The notes beneath the pieces were generated by a model, which was not told the origin of the DNA, did not search any database, and worked only from the letters and a program-made list of their open reading frames with translations. Below, one piece after another: positions 25,120 through 34,504 of a DNA stretch of 64,000 nt. Source of the DNA: [Leptolyngbya] sp. JSC-1 (lineage in GTDB: Bacteria; Cyanobacteriota; Cyanobacteriia; Elainellales; Elainellaceae); the NCBI GenBank assembly GCA_000733415.1, contig KL662192.1, forward strand, positions 1,097,114 through 1,161,113, written 5' to 3'. Position 1 is the first letter of the stretch. Every line of letters begins with the position of its first letter. The position numbers were made by a program, and so were the translations under genes.

Positions 25120-27207
25120 TTACGCCGCACTCACCAACGGCATTGGTTGCCCGATTAAATAATCGTAGGCATCTTCTACTTCATGTAGTTGAGTTAGCAC
25201 CGTGTTATCCAGCAGGTTTAGACGACGCTCTTCCGCCTGTTGGTTAATTTCGTGATCTTCTTTTTGCCGCACCAGTTCATCCAGTTCCGCCTTACGGGAT
25301 TGAATATCTTCATTCATGCGCTTGACGACTTCTTGCTGATAGGTGTCAAAACATTCCTTGACGGCTTGATACACCTGGAATGACTGCTCTTGAGCAATTT
25401 GGGGCAGTAGCTTGATCAGTTCTGCCTTCATGGTTTCTACCACCTTGCGGCGAGCCATTTCAGCTGAGAAACTGCCCAGGCTCAGGCCGGCTAAGGCCAT
25501 GCCTACAGGCCCCAGAAATACGCCCGTTACAGCATACAGCATCGAGGTCAGCAGCACCGCGCCGCTAAAGTTGAGCAGAATTTGCTTCCAGTTAAATACA
25601 CCCGTACCCGCCATCGCGATCGTCCCCACATCGCCGGTGGTGAGCGCGTACAGACCCACAGCCCACTTGGCCCAGCGAGGCGAGGTATCTTCGGCACTCA
25701 GGTTGGCGTTGGGAATCACCTTCTGACCTGTGAGTTTTTCGGTGATGCGATCAGTGACTTGGGTATAGGACTCGCCATACTGGGTCGCGCTTTTGGCTAA
25801 GTCGAGAAAACTAGCATCCAACTGCTGCTGGGCGGTCAAACTCCAGGCGGCAATTTTGTCCAACAAATATTTCTCAAACGCTAGACGCAGAGATGCCTCG
25901 AACTCTTGGCGTTTGCCCTTTTGCAAAAAGTCGAAGAACTTTAGCTCCGGCTGATAGCGGCTAAAATCAGCTGCAAAGCTAGAAGCCAACTCTGGTAGAT
26001 AGGTGCGGAACGAGTTGGAAATAGTGCTTGCCTGCCGCTCACCGACAATCCGAATCTCGTCTTTGAACTGGTCACGGATGGTGACGAGCTGATCAAATTC
26101 TGGCTGCACCGAGCGAATTTTTTGCCGCAAATCTTGAACGCTTTCGCTCAACAGGGGAATACGGCGATCGCAAGCTTCATGCACGCTACGGTAGGCTTGG
26201 CGAGCCATCAACTTGGCCTGCCGCAATTCAGAAATGGCTCGCTCCTTGGTTAAAAAGTGGTTCAGCGCGGTGATGAATTCCGAGAAATCTGTACCATCCA
26301 GCGATTCATGCCTTAATCGTTGCCGCAATGCATTCAGCGAAGAAATTTCAAATACGCGATCGTCATAGCGGTCTTCTCCTTCTACCTGACAGTAGGGTGT
26401 CAGATTCGTTCTAAAGACTTGTCGTACCCGTTCCTCTGCTTCCTGCAAAGCAGCATGATCGTTCGGATCAATCAAACGATTCTGGATTTCGTCCCAGTGG
26501 TTGATCAAGAAGAATACGGACAATCCTCGATCTTTAATGTAGTTCTCTAGATAGCGCTGTTCGCCTAACGTATACGGTTGCGTAGCGCTGAGCACAAACA
26601 GAATCGCGTGGCAGTTGTTGATATACCCCAGCGTCAACTGATTACGCTGTTCGGTGTCGTTCAATCCCGGACTGTCGATGATCTGCACGCCCTTTTCCAG
26701 TAAAGTGAGTGGATATTGCACCTCGGCATAGGCCACATCGGGAAAGGCAGAAATTCCTTGCTCTTGCAGCGTTTTGGCCACTTCTGGCGGAATCGTGTAC
26801 CGTTGCTTGAAGCTGTCAAAATCCAGCAATTCGGGTGCTCGCCCATCTTTGAAATGAACGGTAACCTGCTTGTCTTGCCCATAGCTGAGCACGGTTAGCA
26901 CTGCTGTACAGGGGTTGACATCCGTTGGCAGCACATTTTCCCCAATCAGCGCATTCAGGAACGTGCTTTTGCCCCGCTTCATGTCGCCCAGCACCAGCAG
27001 TCGGAACACCCCTTCGCCCAAATTGCGGCTCACCAACTCCAAATCCTCGATGGTGGTTTCTAATCCCAGCTTGCCGGAGGCGGTTTCGCCAATCTGCTCT
27101 GCTTCGGTTAGGGTGCCGGCAATGTCCTGCAAATATCCAGCAAACTCTTGTCGAGCTTTGGCAACTTTGTCTAAATCATGAATCAAACTTTCAGCTTTGT
27201 CAGCCAT
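25120..27207 (-). CDS. Bacterial dynamin-like GTPase
   Basis: 695-residue dynamin-superfamily GTPase that acts on membranes (fusion, fission or stress repair). GTPase motifs: G1 GDMKRGKS (74-81), switch Thr in PCTAV (about 101), G3 DSPG (178-181), G4 NHWD (236-239). Long helical regions flank a hydrophobic hairpin (about 535-580, VLLTSMLYAVTGVFLGPVGMALAG) that would insert in the membrane, and a coiled C-terminal stretch (about 620-680). AAGGAG stands before the ATG on the minus strand. It is alone, with unrelated neighbours. The family is secure; the membrane served is unknown. Confidence 0.9.
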   Translation of the reverse strand: MADKAESLIHDLDKVAKARQEFAGYLQDIAGTLTEAEQIGETASGKLGLETTIEDLELVSRNLGEGVFRLLVLGDMKRGKSTFLNALIGENVLPTDVNPCTAVLTVLSYGQDKQVTVHFKDGRAPELLDFDSFKQRYTIPPEVAKTLQEQGISAFPDVAYAEVQYPLTLLEKGVQIIDSPGLNDTEQRNQLTLGYINNCHAILFVLSATQPYTLGEQRYLENYIKDRGLSVFFLINHWDEIQNRLIDPNDHAALQEAEERVRQVFRTNLTPYCQVEGEDRYDDRVFEISSLNALRQRLRHESLDGTDFSEFITALNHFLTKERAISELRQAKLMARQAYRSVHEACDRRIPLLSESVQDLRQKIRSVQPEFDQLVTIRDQFKDEIRIVGERQASTISNSFRTYLPELASSFAADFSRYQPELKFFDFLQKGKRQEFEASLRLAFEKYLLDKIAAWSLTAQQQLDASFLDLAKSATQYGESYTQVTDRITEKLTGQKVIPNANLSAEDTSPRWAKWAVGLYALTTGDVGTIAMAGTGVFNWKQILLNFSGAVLLTSMLYAVTGVFLGPVGMALAGLSLGSFSAEMARRKVVETMKAELIKLLPQIAQEQSFQVYQAVKECFDTYQQEVVKRMNEDIQSRKAELDELVRQKEDHEINQQAEERRLNLLDNTVLTQLHEVEDAYDYLIGQPMPLVSAA

Positions 27208-27471
27208 TGAAACTCCTTAGGTGGAAATACGATAGGCCAAAAACCGGTGTCATCCCGTCTAAACTGGTGCACCAGGGCCATGAGTCATTTCCAGGTGAAT
27301 GCTTCCGCAAATCTGTCGAGTCAATTCTTGGATCCACAAGAATGGATAATCCGCATCCTTCTCCATTCTTTAGTTTCAAGAGATTGACCTCTGCGCTTGT
27401 TTCCCCATCATGCAAGGCCGAGTCTACTATCGCCATCCTCCACCTGGATGAATAGGGTTCAGAGACCCCAC

Positions 27472-27969
27472 TCAATCTGGTTGCCGCAGCCACAGCAGTA
27501 CAATGCTAGAGATGGTAAACATGCGAAACGCCGTTGGCTGACCGTTCCACACCGGAGACTGCCACATGACAAACCACTCGCCACCAATGCAAAAGAAGGC
27601 CAGCAGCCACAGCACACAACTCGCCGTTAAGCCAATCAACGCATAGGATTTGGCTGCATCGAAGTCAGAGATATCCGCCTTGAGGGCTTGACTGAGCCGC
27701 AGCACTCCCGTCCAGCAGAGGAGAGCCGTCATCGCTTCCCAGGCAATAATGCTCCAGTAGATTAGGTGCTGCAACGGGGGATAAGTAATGGCTCGCCAGG
27801 TTAGCGTACTCTCTGGGAAAATCGTATCCATCAGCACCACATGCTGCACATAGGCAAAGTTGGTGCCATAGTCAGTGAGGTTGTTGAAAACAACCAGCGT
27901 GAAAAAACAAGCAATAGTAGCAACTAGAATAATTTTAGAGATACGTTCAATCAAAAATGACTTAATCAT
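27472..27969 (-). CDS. DUF2165 family small integral membrane protein
   Basis: 165 residues from the ATG at 27969; a GTG two codons upstream is an alternative. Four hydrophobic segments. The family marks are clear: FNNLTDYGTNFAYVQHVVLMDTIFP followed by WRAI in the first loop, and GGEWFVMWQSPVWNGQ near the C-terminus. The function of the family is unknown. It is convergent with nothing and stands apart from the dynamin-like gene by about 260 bp in which I see nothing. Confidence 0.85.
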   Translation of the reverse strand: MIKSFLIERISKIILVATIACFFTLVVFNNLTDYGTNFAYVQHVVLMDTIFPESTLTWRAITYPPLQHLIYWSIIAWEAMTALLCWTGVLRLSQALKADISDFDAAKSYALIGLTASCVLWLLAFFCIGGEWFVMWQSPVWNGQPTAFRMFTISSIVLLWLRQPD

Positions 27970-27975
27970 CAGCAC

Positions 27976-28293
27976 GACTGGATAGATAGGCGACAGGAGC
28001 TAGGAGTCAGGAGTCAGGGGCAGGAGCCTGTGCGAAATTTTGTGTCAATCCGATTGGCTCGGCTTCGTCACTACCGACCCGTGCGTCAACATCAATTGCA
28101 TTAATTTGTTCAATTTTATCTTGCCTAACTTAATTACGGATGGGTAGCAACAAAGCTAGGAGCTGCATCGTCGTGGGAGTCTATCCGTGGTATTGTTTCT
28201 ATTCAGCCTCTCGAATCCACTACTTTGCCATATGTCCCCAGCAGCCTGACTCCTGACTCCTGACTCTTGACTCTTGACTTCTGGCTCCTAATC
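27976..28293. other. 318-bp gap with GAGTCAGGA-type short repeats
   Basis: Divergent gap between the DUF2165 gene and the lipoprotein gene. It has AGGAGTCAGGAGTCAGG near 27998-28018 and the reverse form CTGACTCCTGACTCCTGACT near 28247-28268, an inverted pair that brackets the gap. Related short copies lie near 7808 and 24865. No RNA gene is recognised. Confidence 0.5.
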
Positions 28294-28836
28294 ATGAAAT
28301 TCCTCCCCTTGCTCATAACCCTAATATGCAGCGGCACTCTCTCTGCTTGTTTTTCAGAAGGGTGGCAGATGGGTTCTGGTTCATCTCCGTCATCTGTAGA
28401 TTCATCTCTCAATTCATCACCATCGCCTACCAGTAGCCCAGCCGCTTTGGATGTGCAGCTATTCACATCTGAGGAATTGTTCAATCAAGACGGTGGAGGT
28501 TGCGGCATGAGTCTCTGGAAGCAAGCAGATGGGCCGCGTCCCTCTGGGTATTTATTTTTTAATCGACTGGCGCAACAGCTGGGGCGAGAGTTGACGCTGA
28601 TGAAAATTAACGGTGAGTTTGTCCGCTTTCGCCGCACGGCAGCATCGGGCGAAGAGTTCTACGGACAACATACCTCTCAAACCTTTGTCAGTCAGGATGG
28701 CAGTATGCAGGTTCAAGTCGATGTGACGCTCGGTGAACCGGGAGAAATTGAATCAGTCGCCGTTGATGGAATCATGCGTGTTCAGAAGGGTGAACACACC
28801 GTAGAGATTCCTGTTCAAGGTGATGCAGGTTGTTGA
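28294..28836 (+). CDS. Putative lipoprotein, function unknown
   Basis: 180 residues from ATG at 28294; an upstream start would put seven to nine extra residues before the signal peptide. Signal peptide MKFLPLLITLICSGTLSAC with a lipobox (LSAC), then a Ser/Pro-rich spacer (SSPSSVDSSLNSSPSPTSSP) and a globular part with GGGCGMSLWKQ and several beta-type stretches to the C-terminal Cys. It probably sits on the periplasmic side of a membrane. I do not recognise the family. Confidence 0.7.
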   Translation: MKFLPLLITLICSGTLSACFSEGWQMGSGSSPSSVDSSLNSSPSPTSSPAALDVQLFTSEELFNQDGGGCGMSLWKQADGPRPSGYLFFNRLAQQLGRELTLMKINGEFVRFRRTAASGEEFYGQHTSQTFVSQDGSMQVQVDVTLGEPGEIESVAVDGIMRVQKGEHTVEIPVQGDAGC

Positions 28837-28860
28837 GCATGGGTAAGGCTGATTGCAGGA

Positions 28861-29490
28861 CTAGCGATTCCGGGCCGGTTCACAATCGCAAACTAAACCC
28901 TCTAGCACCGTTTGCACCGCAGCTACAATCGGTTCAACCCGATTCACAATGCCTTGCACATCCCTAGCAAAGCTGAGCAGCGATCGGCCATCAACATACA
29001 GTTCCTGAGTTGGGTAGTTTTGCAGAAACTCCAGCAGCGAAAGCTGATTATCATCGCTGAGCGACAAAACCAGCGCCGAGCGGAGCGCCTGCACATTGGC
29101 CTGCCGTGATTTGGTATGCAGCGTATTCCCAACCTGATCCAGCACAAATTCACCCGGCAGCGAGTTGCCAACCCGATCCACCAATCGCAGGCTCACCCCT
29201 ACCTCTTGAGTTAACACCTGCTGCAAGGTTTCAACCTCTAAATTAGCGACATTCAAATACCAGCGAATCTGCCGAGTGGTTTGGCCGGTCTCCGCCAGTG
29301 CTTGCAGATCAGCAACGGGAATTGAGCGTCCTAGGGGACCGAAGGTAAACACAACCCGCTCCGCCGCCCGCACCGGAGTGGCCGCGAATAGGGCCGCCGC
29401 TCCCATACCAATTAAGCTGCCAAAACCGAGAACTCTGCATCCGACTGGGCCAAACCGAGGCAAACAATCAACGAGCGAAACAATCTTCAT
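28861..29490 (-). CDS. DUF1400 domain protein (copy A)
   Basis: 209 residues with a signal peptide (cleavage near PVRAAERV) and the DUF1400 pattern: FTFGPLGRSIPVADLQALAETG, a helical middle, SLLEFLQNYPTQELYVDG and a C-terminal CDCEP. In cyanobacteria the domain is often found before alpha/beta hydrolases; here it stands alone. It is in tandem with a second DUF1400 gene 86 bp upstream in the same direction, so the two are probably co-transcribed. Role unknown; periplasmic. Confidence 0.82.
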   Translation of the reverse strand: MKIVSLVDCLPRFGPVGCRVLGFGSLIGMGAAALFAATPVRAAERVVFTFGPLGRSIPVADLQALAETGQTTRQIRWYLNVANLEVETLQQVLTQEVGVSLRLVDRVGNSLPGEFVLDQVGNTLHTKSRQANVQALRSALVLSLSDDNQLSLLEFLQNYPTQELYVDGRSLLSFARDVQGIVNRVEPIVAAVQTVLEGLVCDCEPARNR

Positions 29491-29576
29491 AGGAAATTTC
29501 TAGGTGAGTTGAATGCACAAATCAACCAGTTAATCTGAGGGAGTCCAGATAGCAGCGCGCTACACCCATCTACCCG

Positions 29577-30335
29577 TCAGGGAGTTTGGGTAGCGGTGTG
29601 CTGATCGAGACAGTTGACGGTTGTATTAGACGTCAGTTGGGTTTGTGGCGAGTCAGGCGTCGATATAGATGTTGATGCAGCCGTAGACGTCGATGAAGAT
29701 GTTGATGCAGTCGTAGGTGCTTCACAATCGCAGACAATTCTTTGTAAATAGTCTTTAGCGACCTCAAGGGCTGGCAAAATCCGCTCTACAAAGGCGCTGA
29801 CATCGTTGTAGGTCGTGACCAATCCGGTGATATTGAGCGTCACATCTGGAATCGGATAGTTTTCCAATACTTCTAGCACCGAAATTTGCCGATCCTGGAT
29901 CGAGGTTCGCACCGCTGTCCGCAGGTCGGCTAGATCCGAAGATCCCTGAATCAACCGCTGGAGTTGCAGCAGCACAAAGCGACCCACCGAGCTGTCAAGA
30001 AACTCTGCCTCTATTGTCTCTAGGGTTCCTGGAAGCTGGATCGGTGTCGCGAGTGCCCGTTGGATGAGTGTAGGGTCCTGACGATTCAAGTCTAAAAATT
30101 CTCTCGCCTGCTGCGGCAATGCGCCTGAGTTGACGAATTGCCTGATTTCATCGAGTGTGATGGTGGTCTCAGAGGGCACGTTCGGGTCCGAGCCGTAATA
30201 CCGCAGGGTAATTGTCTCTACAGCCGAGGCGCTGGCAGTGGAAAGTAAAATACTAGCTGCACTCAAGCCGATGATTTTGGTAACAGCTTTGGTAACGGAG
30301 CTAGTAATTGATGCAGTAATTACTTTAGTGATCAT
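29577..30335 (-). CDS. DUF1400 domain protein (copy B)
   Basis: 252 residues. Signal peptide ends near ASASAVET; then ITLRYYGSDPNVPSETTITLDEIRQFVNSG, SVLEVLENYPIPDVTLN and C-terminal RIVCDCEAP, parallel to copy A over about 170 residues. After the CDCE motif comes a low-complexity Ser/Thr tail (TASTSSSTSTAASTSIST) coded by a GATGTTGATGCAG-type repeat near 29665-29712. It is the first gene of the pair. Function unknown. Confidence 0.82.
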   Translation of the reverse strand: MITKVITASITSSVTKAVTKIIGLSAASILLSTASASAVETITLRYYGSDPNVPSETTITLDEIRQFVNSGALPQQAREFLDLNRQDPTLIQRALATPIQLPGTLETIEAEFLDSSVGRFVLLQLQRLIQGSSDLADLRTAVRTSIQDRQISVLEVLENYPIPDVTLNITGLVTTYNDVSAFVERILPALEVAKDYLQRIVCDCEAPTTASTSSSTSTAASTSISTPDSPQTQLTSNTTVNCLDQHTATQTP

Positions 30336-30827
30336 TTTAATTACTTCGTTGATGTTACAATCCTAAATAATTCCAGAAAGACCGGAAGCGCTATTTTGAA
30401 AAAGCGATATCAGACTATGAATACGTCGAACCAATCGTAGTACTGAAACATTATCGCCTTACATTGGTGTTGTCAAGGTTAAGATAACTACAAACGGATA
30501 GAAAACGTAGTTTTAAACCTTGTGGATAGAAACGCCGCTCTCCTACTCAGCGTGTTTGAGCAATTGTTGATTCAACTGAGGGTGCAACCGCTGTAATGCG
30601 ACCGCCTTCAATCCCGACATCCCAAAGTTCGGTTGTTCCCAGCAGACAAGCGCAGGTAATTTTCAGATCCATGAGACTAGTTGCAGCAATTCATCCTAAG
30701 GGGAGCAGTAAATGATGAATAGTGTTTTGGTGAGGGGTAGGGGTGAGGGATGTGGGGTGTGGGGTGTGGGGTGTGGGGTGTGGGTGTTGACTATAAAGCG
30801 CTCGGGTTAGTAGTTTGCGTTCAGCCC
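30336..30827. other. 492-bp gap before the DUF1400 pair, with a GGGGTGTG array
   Basis: No gene is supported. Near 30727-30788 there is a run of GGGGTGAGGG and about five copies of GTGGGGT, related to the heptamer array at 24588. AT-rich sequence near 30360-30500 is the likely promoter of the DUF1400 pair. Confidence 0.5.
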
Positions 30828-32960
30828 CTAAAACAAAAACGTTGTCCTCAGAGTAGCAATCACTGCATCGGGATTTTCGTTGTCCTGATTAGGAGCTGTT
30901 AGCCAGATTACGCCCGGTGTAATAAAAATATTGTCTGTGACGCGATGACGATAAAACGCCTCAACATGCAGCGGGACATCTACATCAAAATCTTGTGGAT
31001 CGCCGCCCATGCGAGTCAAATAGGGTTCTGCGCCCACAACCAAGCCCAGCAAATTGCCTCGACGGAATAAATCGGGAAATGCAAACGTTAACGCATAGGT
31101 GAGAATATTGCCATCGCCTTTGCCAATCAGACGGGGATAGAAGGTGCTAAACCAACCGCTGATCGAAAAGCGCGAGCTGGGCTGCCAGTTAAACTGTGCC
31201 CCATAGCCGTTGGTGATCACGGGTGATGCTTCAATTGCCGCAACTTGTTCACCCGCGATGCGACTGCTCAGAAGATCCTGTCCGGCGAGAGAGTTAGCAA
31301 CAGCAGTCCCTGTGACGGCCAGGCCATTGTAGTTGAAGCCAAAGCGACCCGAAGGAGAATACTCGTTGATGTAAACTCCAGCAATCGAAAAATTGTCTGT
31401 AATGTTCCAGGTGAGCTGACCGAGAAAACCATAACCGCCGTTGAATAGACCTCTTCCCGGTGAGGGATCGCCAACGACTAAGCCATCAGCTAAGTAGCCC
31501 GCCGTGAGTTCGAGCGCATCGCTAAACGGCGTGACGTTTAGAATCAAGCCAGTACCGCCGCCTGCGAGCGCGTAAATTGGGTTATACTCGCCGAACACAC
31601 TGATCGCGCCAGTACCGCTCTCCAAATCGCTCAAGTAGGGATTTAGGGTTGGAGCATAAAGTTGAAAGGGGGCTAGGGCATGGGCAAAGACAACATTGGC
31701 TCGCCGACTAATCGGAAAACTGTAGGCTAAGGATAGAGCCTGGAGTGTGTCCCCAGTTTGGCCCGCAAATTGCGAGGATAGTGTGCCCTCTGCTGTGGAG
31801 GCTTTCACTGTGCGTTCCACACTGCCAACTGTTCCTTCCAGCTCGGTTCCAGGCAGGTCAAACACACCCGTATAGGGCGGATCGGCGTTCAAGCTGCCTA
31901 GGGGAGCATTCCCAGCATAGAGGCTGAGCAGCAGCACATCATTTCCAGTGAAACTGGTGACTAAGTTCAAGTTTTCTCGATGCTGAAACACAGTTTGGTT
32001 ACGGTCGCCTTCGCCAAAGACATCAGCCACGGCAAAAATTGCGTTCCCCCGCAGCACGGTGGTTGTAGAAAACTGATTGGCTTCCAGCTCGGCTACTCGC
32101 GCTTCTAGTCCGTCAACCCGGCCCCGTAAAACAGCCAGTTCCGTCTGGAACTCGTCGGCCAGCCGTTGCCGCACTGCTAAATCCTCCTCAGTGACTAGAT
32201 CGGCAGTACTAGCTTCGATTAGCTCACTGATGCGATCGAGACAGGCATTGAGACCAGCAGCAAACTCGTAGCGGCTCAAGGCCCGTTGCCCTCTAAAGGT
32301 GCCATCAGGATATCCGACAATACAGCCGTAGCGTTCTACTAAGGATTGCAGTGCTTGATAGGCCCAGTCACTAGGCTGTACATCGGCCAGCTCACTCACC
32401 GAAGTTATCTGCGCCATTGAGCTGGTTCTGGCTCCATTGCCAGGAATACTGAGCGCAGCGGCCCCCGGTGTGGCAGTGGGTGTGGCAGTGGGTGCGGTTG
32501 ATGGCAAGTCGGGTAGGGGCGTCTCAGGTAAGGTGAGGTCTGGAGCGATTGGTAAGGCACTGTCAGCAGCGGTTACAGGTTCCTCGGCTGTAGGCTCCTC
32601 TGACTCCTGGGCCTGATCGTGCTCGGTCTCATCCCGACCTGTCTCATCTATGGTTTGGTGCGAATCAATTGGTGCAGTCGCAGACGAGCGCTCTTGATTT
32701 GTATGTTCTTGATTTGTATGTTCTGAATCGGACCTTGAACCTAGAGTGGCGGCTGCCTCCGCCTGGGAATTTGGCTCCTCCCCTAGCAGATCCTCCCCCA
32801 GCGGATCGCTCAATTCATGTGCAGGCAGGTCCGTTTCTGGCGATTCAGGGGTTGCCGCATCTATCGCAATGGCTGGCGCTGTTACTCCAACCGATACGCC
32901 CCAGACCACCGAGCTGATCAGGGCTAGCTGACTCCATAATTGATTGCCCACTTTGGCCAC
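30828..32960 (-). CDS. SLH-domain OprB-type outer-membrane porin
   Basis: 710 residues from a GTG start. Signal-like N-terminus (ALISSVVWGVSVGVTAPAIA), then an unusually long acidic and Pro/Thr-rich region (about 40-180). The SLH domain is at about 190-250 (DVQPSDWAYQALQSLVERYG, IVGYPDGTFRG), anchoring to the cell wall, with a coiled coil (about 265-300) and a beta-barrel of the OprB/iron-uptake porin type ending in the terminal Phe of TLRTTFLF. Ordinary members are about 500-600 residues, so the linker before SLH is the extra part. Likely role: diffusion of small ions or solutes across the outer membrane. Confidence 0.88.
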   Translation of the reverse strand: MAKVGNQLWSQLALISSVVWGVSVGVTAPAIAIDAATPESPETDLPAHELSDPLGEDLLGEEPNSQAEAAATLGSRSDSEHTNQEHTNQERSSATAPIDSHQTIDETGRDETEHDQAQESEEPTAEEPVTAADSALPIAPDLTLPETPLPDLPSTAPTATPTATPGAAALSIPGNGARTSSMAQITSVSELADVQPSDWAYQALQSLVERYGCIVGYPDGTFRGQRALSRYEFAAGLNACLDRISELIEASTADLVTEEDLAVRQRLADEFQTELAVLRGRVDGLEARVAELEANQFSTTTVLRGNAIFAVADVFGEGDRNQTVFQHRENLNLVTSFTGNDVLLLSLYAGNAPLGSLNADPPYTGVFDLPGTELEGTVGSVERTVKASTAEGTLSSQFAGQTGDTLQALSLAYSFPISRRANVVFAHALAPFQLYAPTLNPYLSDLESGTGAISVFGEYNPIYALAGGGTGLILNVTPFSDALELTAGYLADGLVVGDPSPGRGLFNGGYGFLGQLTWNITDNFSIAGVYINEYSPSGRFGFNYNGLAVTGTAVANSLAGQDLLSSRIAGEQVAAIEASPVITNGYGAQFNWQPSSRFSISGWFSTFYPRLIGKGDGNILTYALTFAFPDLFRRGNLLGLVVGAEPYLTRMGGDPQDFDVDVPLHVEAFYRHRVTDNIFITPGVIWLTAPNQDNENPDAVIATLRTTFLF

Positions 32961-33622
32961 TCCACACCATTCAAAAGGTCAACACCACTGGCAAGGATCC
33001 TACTAAACCAATGGGATTCTTACAAGCTCAATCAAGGCTCAACACCACAACCCACCACAGCAGGGCTACGATGAGAAAATCATGCCTATAAGAAATCGAG
33101 TGTGAGGAAGCCAACGTTTTCACTTTACACCAAATTGCGGGTTTGCAAGCACCCTATTGGCAACATTGCTGCAATAAAATTTGAGCCTGTGGCAGAATAG
33201 GCTGTTCAGGGGATGAACCCGAAATGCAAATCATTTTTCTGGCCTCGGTGTTGAACTTTGCCCACTACAGCGAGTAAGATTTGATGTTGCTATATTGATT
33301 AAAATCCCTTTATTGTTCTCTTAAATTACTCAGTTTCATTCTAATTGCTTTTTACATATTCCTGATCGTGTCATACTTCAGAGCATTACAGCAAGAGCGA
33401 ATTTACTAACCAGAGCGCTTTGCAGTAAACACCTCTATCCGCTCCCCGTTCGGCTGAGGTTCACGACGTTTGGCGAAGCCCACTCACCGAGACACTGTTC
33501 ACCACCGCTCTCGTTAATAGGATGCGATCAACGCTCAAGTCCTCCCAACCTTACTTGAGGCAGATCGGCCAGGCCAGACAAAATCAAGTAGAATAATTGT
33601 ACTGTTTCTCGCCTGAACTGCT
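32961..33622. other. 662-bp divergent intergenic region upstream of the porin
   Basis: No gene is supported. It should contain the porin promoter (minus strand) and that of the Uma2 gene (plus). A short piece at 33449-33480 (CGTTCGGCTGAGGTTCACGA) is similar to part of the dispersed repeat found at 13801 and may be a decayed copy. No RNA gene is recognised. Confidence 0.4.
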
Positions 33623-34447
33623 ATGTCCATTGCTAATCAGGAAATTGCTAATCAGGAAATTACTAATCAGGAAATTGCGCATCCAGAAACGCCTCCCCTT
33701 GCCGATGCAGCACGGAGCGGAGCAGAAACCCCTGTCTTCCCGCCTAGCGATTTCTATAGCGACGAACCACCCTTGGAAACCTACTTGCACCTACGCCAAC
33801 TGCTTCTGCTGCTTGCCTGTCTCGAATGGTACTGGCGCGACCGCAATGACTTCTTTGCGGCTGGTAATCTCACCGTTTACTACAGCCCTCATCAGCGTAA
33901 GTCAGAGGATTTCAGAGGCCCCGACTTCTTTGTCGCACTCAACACTGAACGCAAGCTACGCAAAAGCTGGGTGGTCTGGGAAGAAAACGGCAAATATCCC
34001 AACGTGATCATTGAGTTACTGTCTGACTCAACCGCCAAAACAGATCGGGGATTGAAAAAGCAGATCTATCAGGACACGTTTCGGACACCCGATTACTTCT
34101 GGTTTGACCCCGACAGCTTAGAGTTTGAAGGGTTTCATCTAATGGATGGACAATATGAACCAATTCAGCCGAATTCACAGGGGTGGCGCTGGAGCCAGCA
34201 GCTTCAGCTATTTCTAGGCATTCAGGATCAGCAATTACGCTTTTTTACTCCAGAAGGACAGTTGGTATTGACCCCAGAAGAATCAGCCCGCGCAGAGCAG
34301 CAAAGAGCCGATCTCGCTGAAGAACAAGTTACGCAGGCGCAACAACAAATCGCTCAGGCGCAACAGCAAATCACTGAAGCAGAAGCTCGCAACCAGAAGC
34401 TAGCTGCCAAGCTACGCGAATTGAACATCGACCCAGATGCGCTCTGA
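33623..34447 (+). CDS. Uma2 family (DUF820) restriction endonuclease-like protein
   Basis: 274 residues. The family core is at about 60-170: GPDFFVALNTER, NVIIELLSDSTAKTDRG, LKKQIYQDTFRTPDYFWFDPDSLEFEGF, with the Asp/Glu/Lys residues of a PD-(D/E)xK-type fold. The first 15 residues are three copies of NQEI(A/T), coded by a 15-bp direct repeat (33634-33678). The C-terminus is a coiled coil of Gln/Ala repeats (EEQVTQAQQQIAQAQQQITE). Uma2 proteins are numerous in cyanobacteria and their role is unknown. Confidence 0.87.
   Translation: MSIANQEIANQEITNQEIAHPETPPLADAARSGAETPVFPPSDFYSDEPPLETYLHLRQLLLLLACLEWYWRDRNDFFAAGNLTVYYSPHQRKSEDFRGPDFFVALNTERKLRKSWVVWEENGKYPNVIIELLSDSTAKTDRGLKKQIYQDTFRTPDYFWFDPDSLEFEGFHLMDGQYEPIQPNSQGWRWSQQLQLFLGIQDQQLRFFTPEGQLVLTPEESARAEQQRADLAEEQVTQAQQQIAQAQQQITEAEARNQKLAAKLRELNIDPDAL
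33634..33678 (+). repeat. Three 15-bp direct repeats at the start of the Uma2 gene
   Basis: Units of GCTAATCAGGAAATT, three in a row with one base change, coding ANQEI. They extend the N-terminus ahead of the conserved domain. Confidence 0.85.
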
Positions 34448-34504
34448 ATTGTTGTGGAGAAACAAGCAATAGAATTCCTCCGATTATGGCTTATGAACTG
34501 TGAA

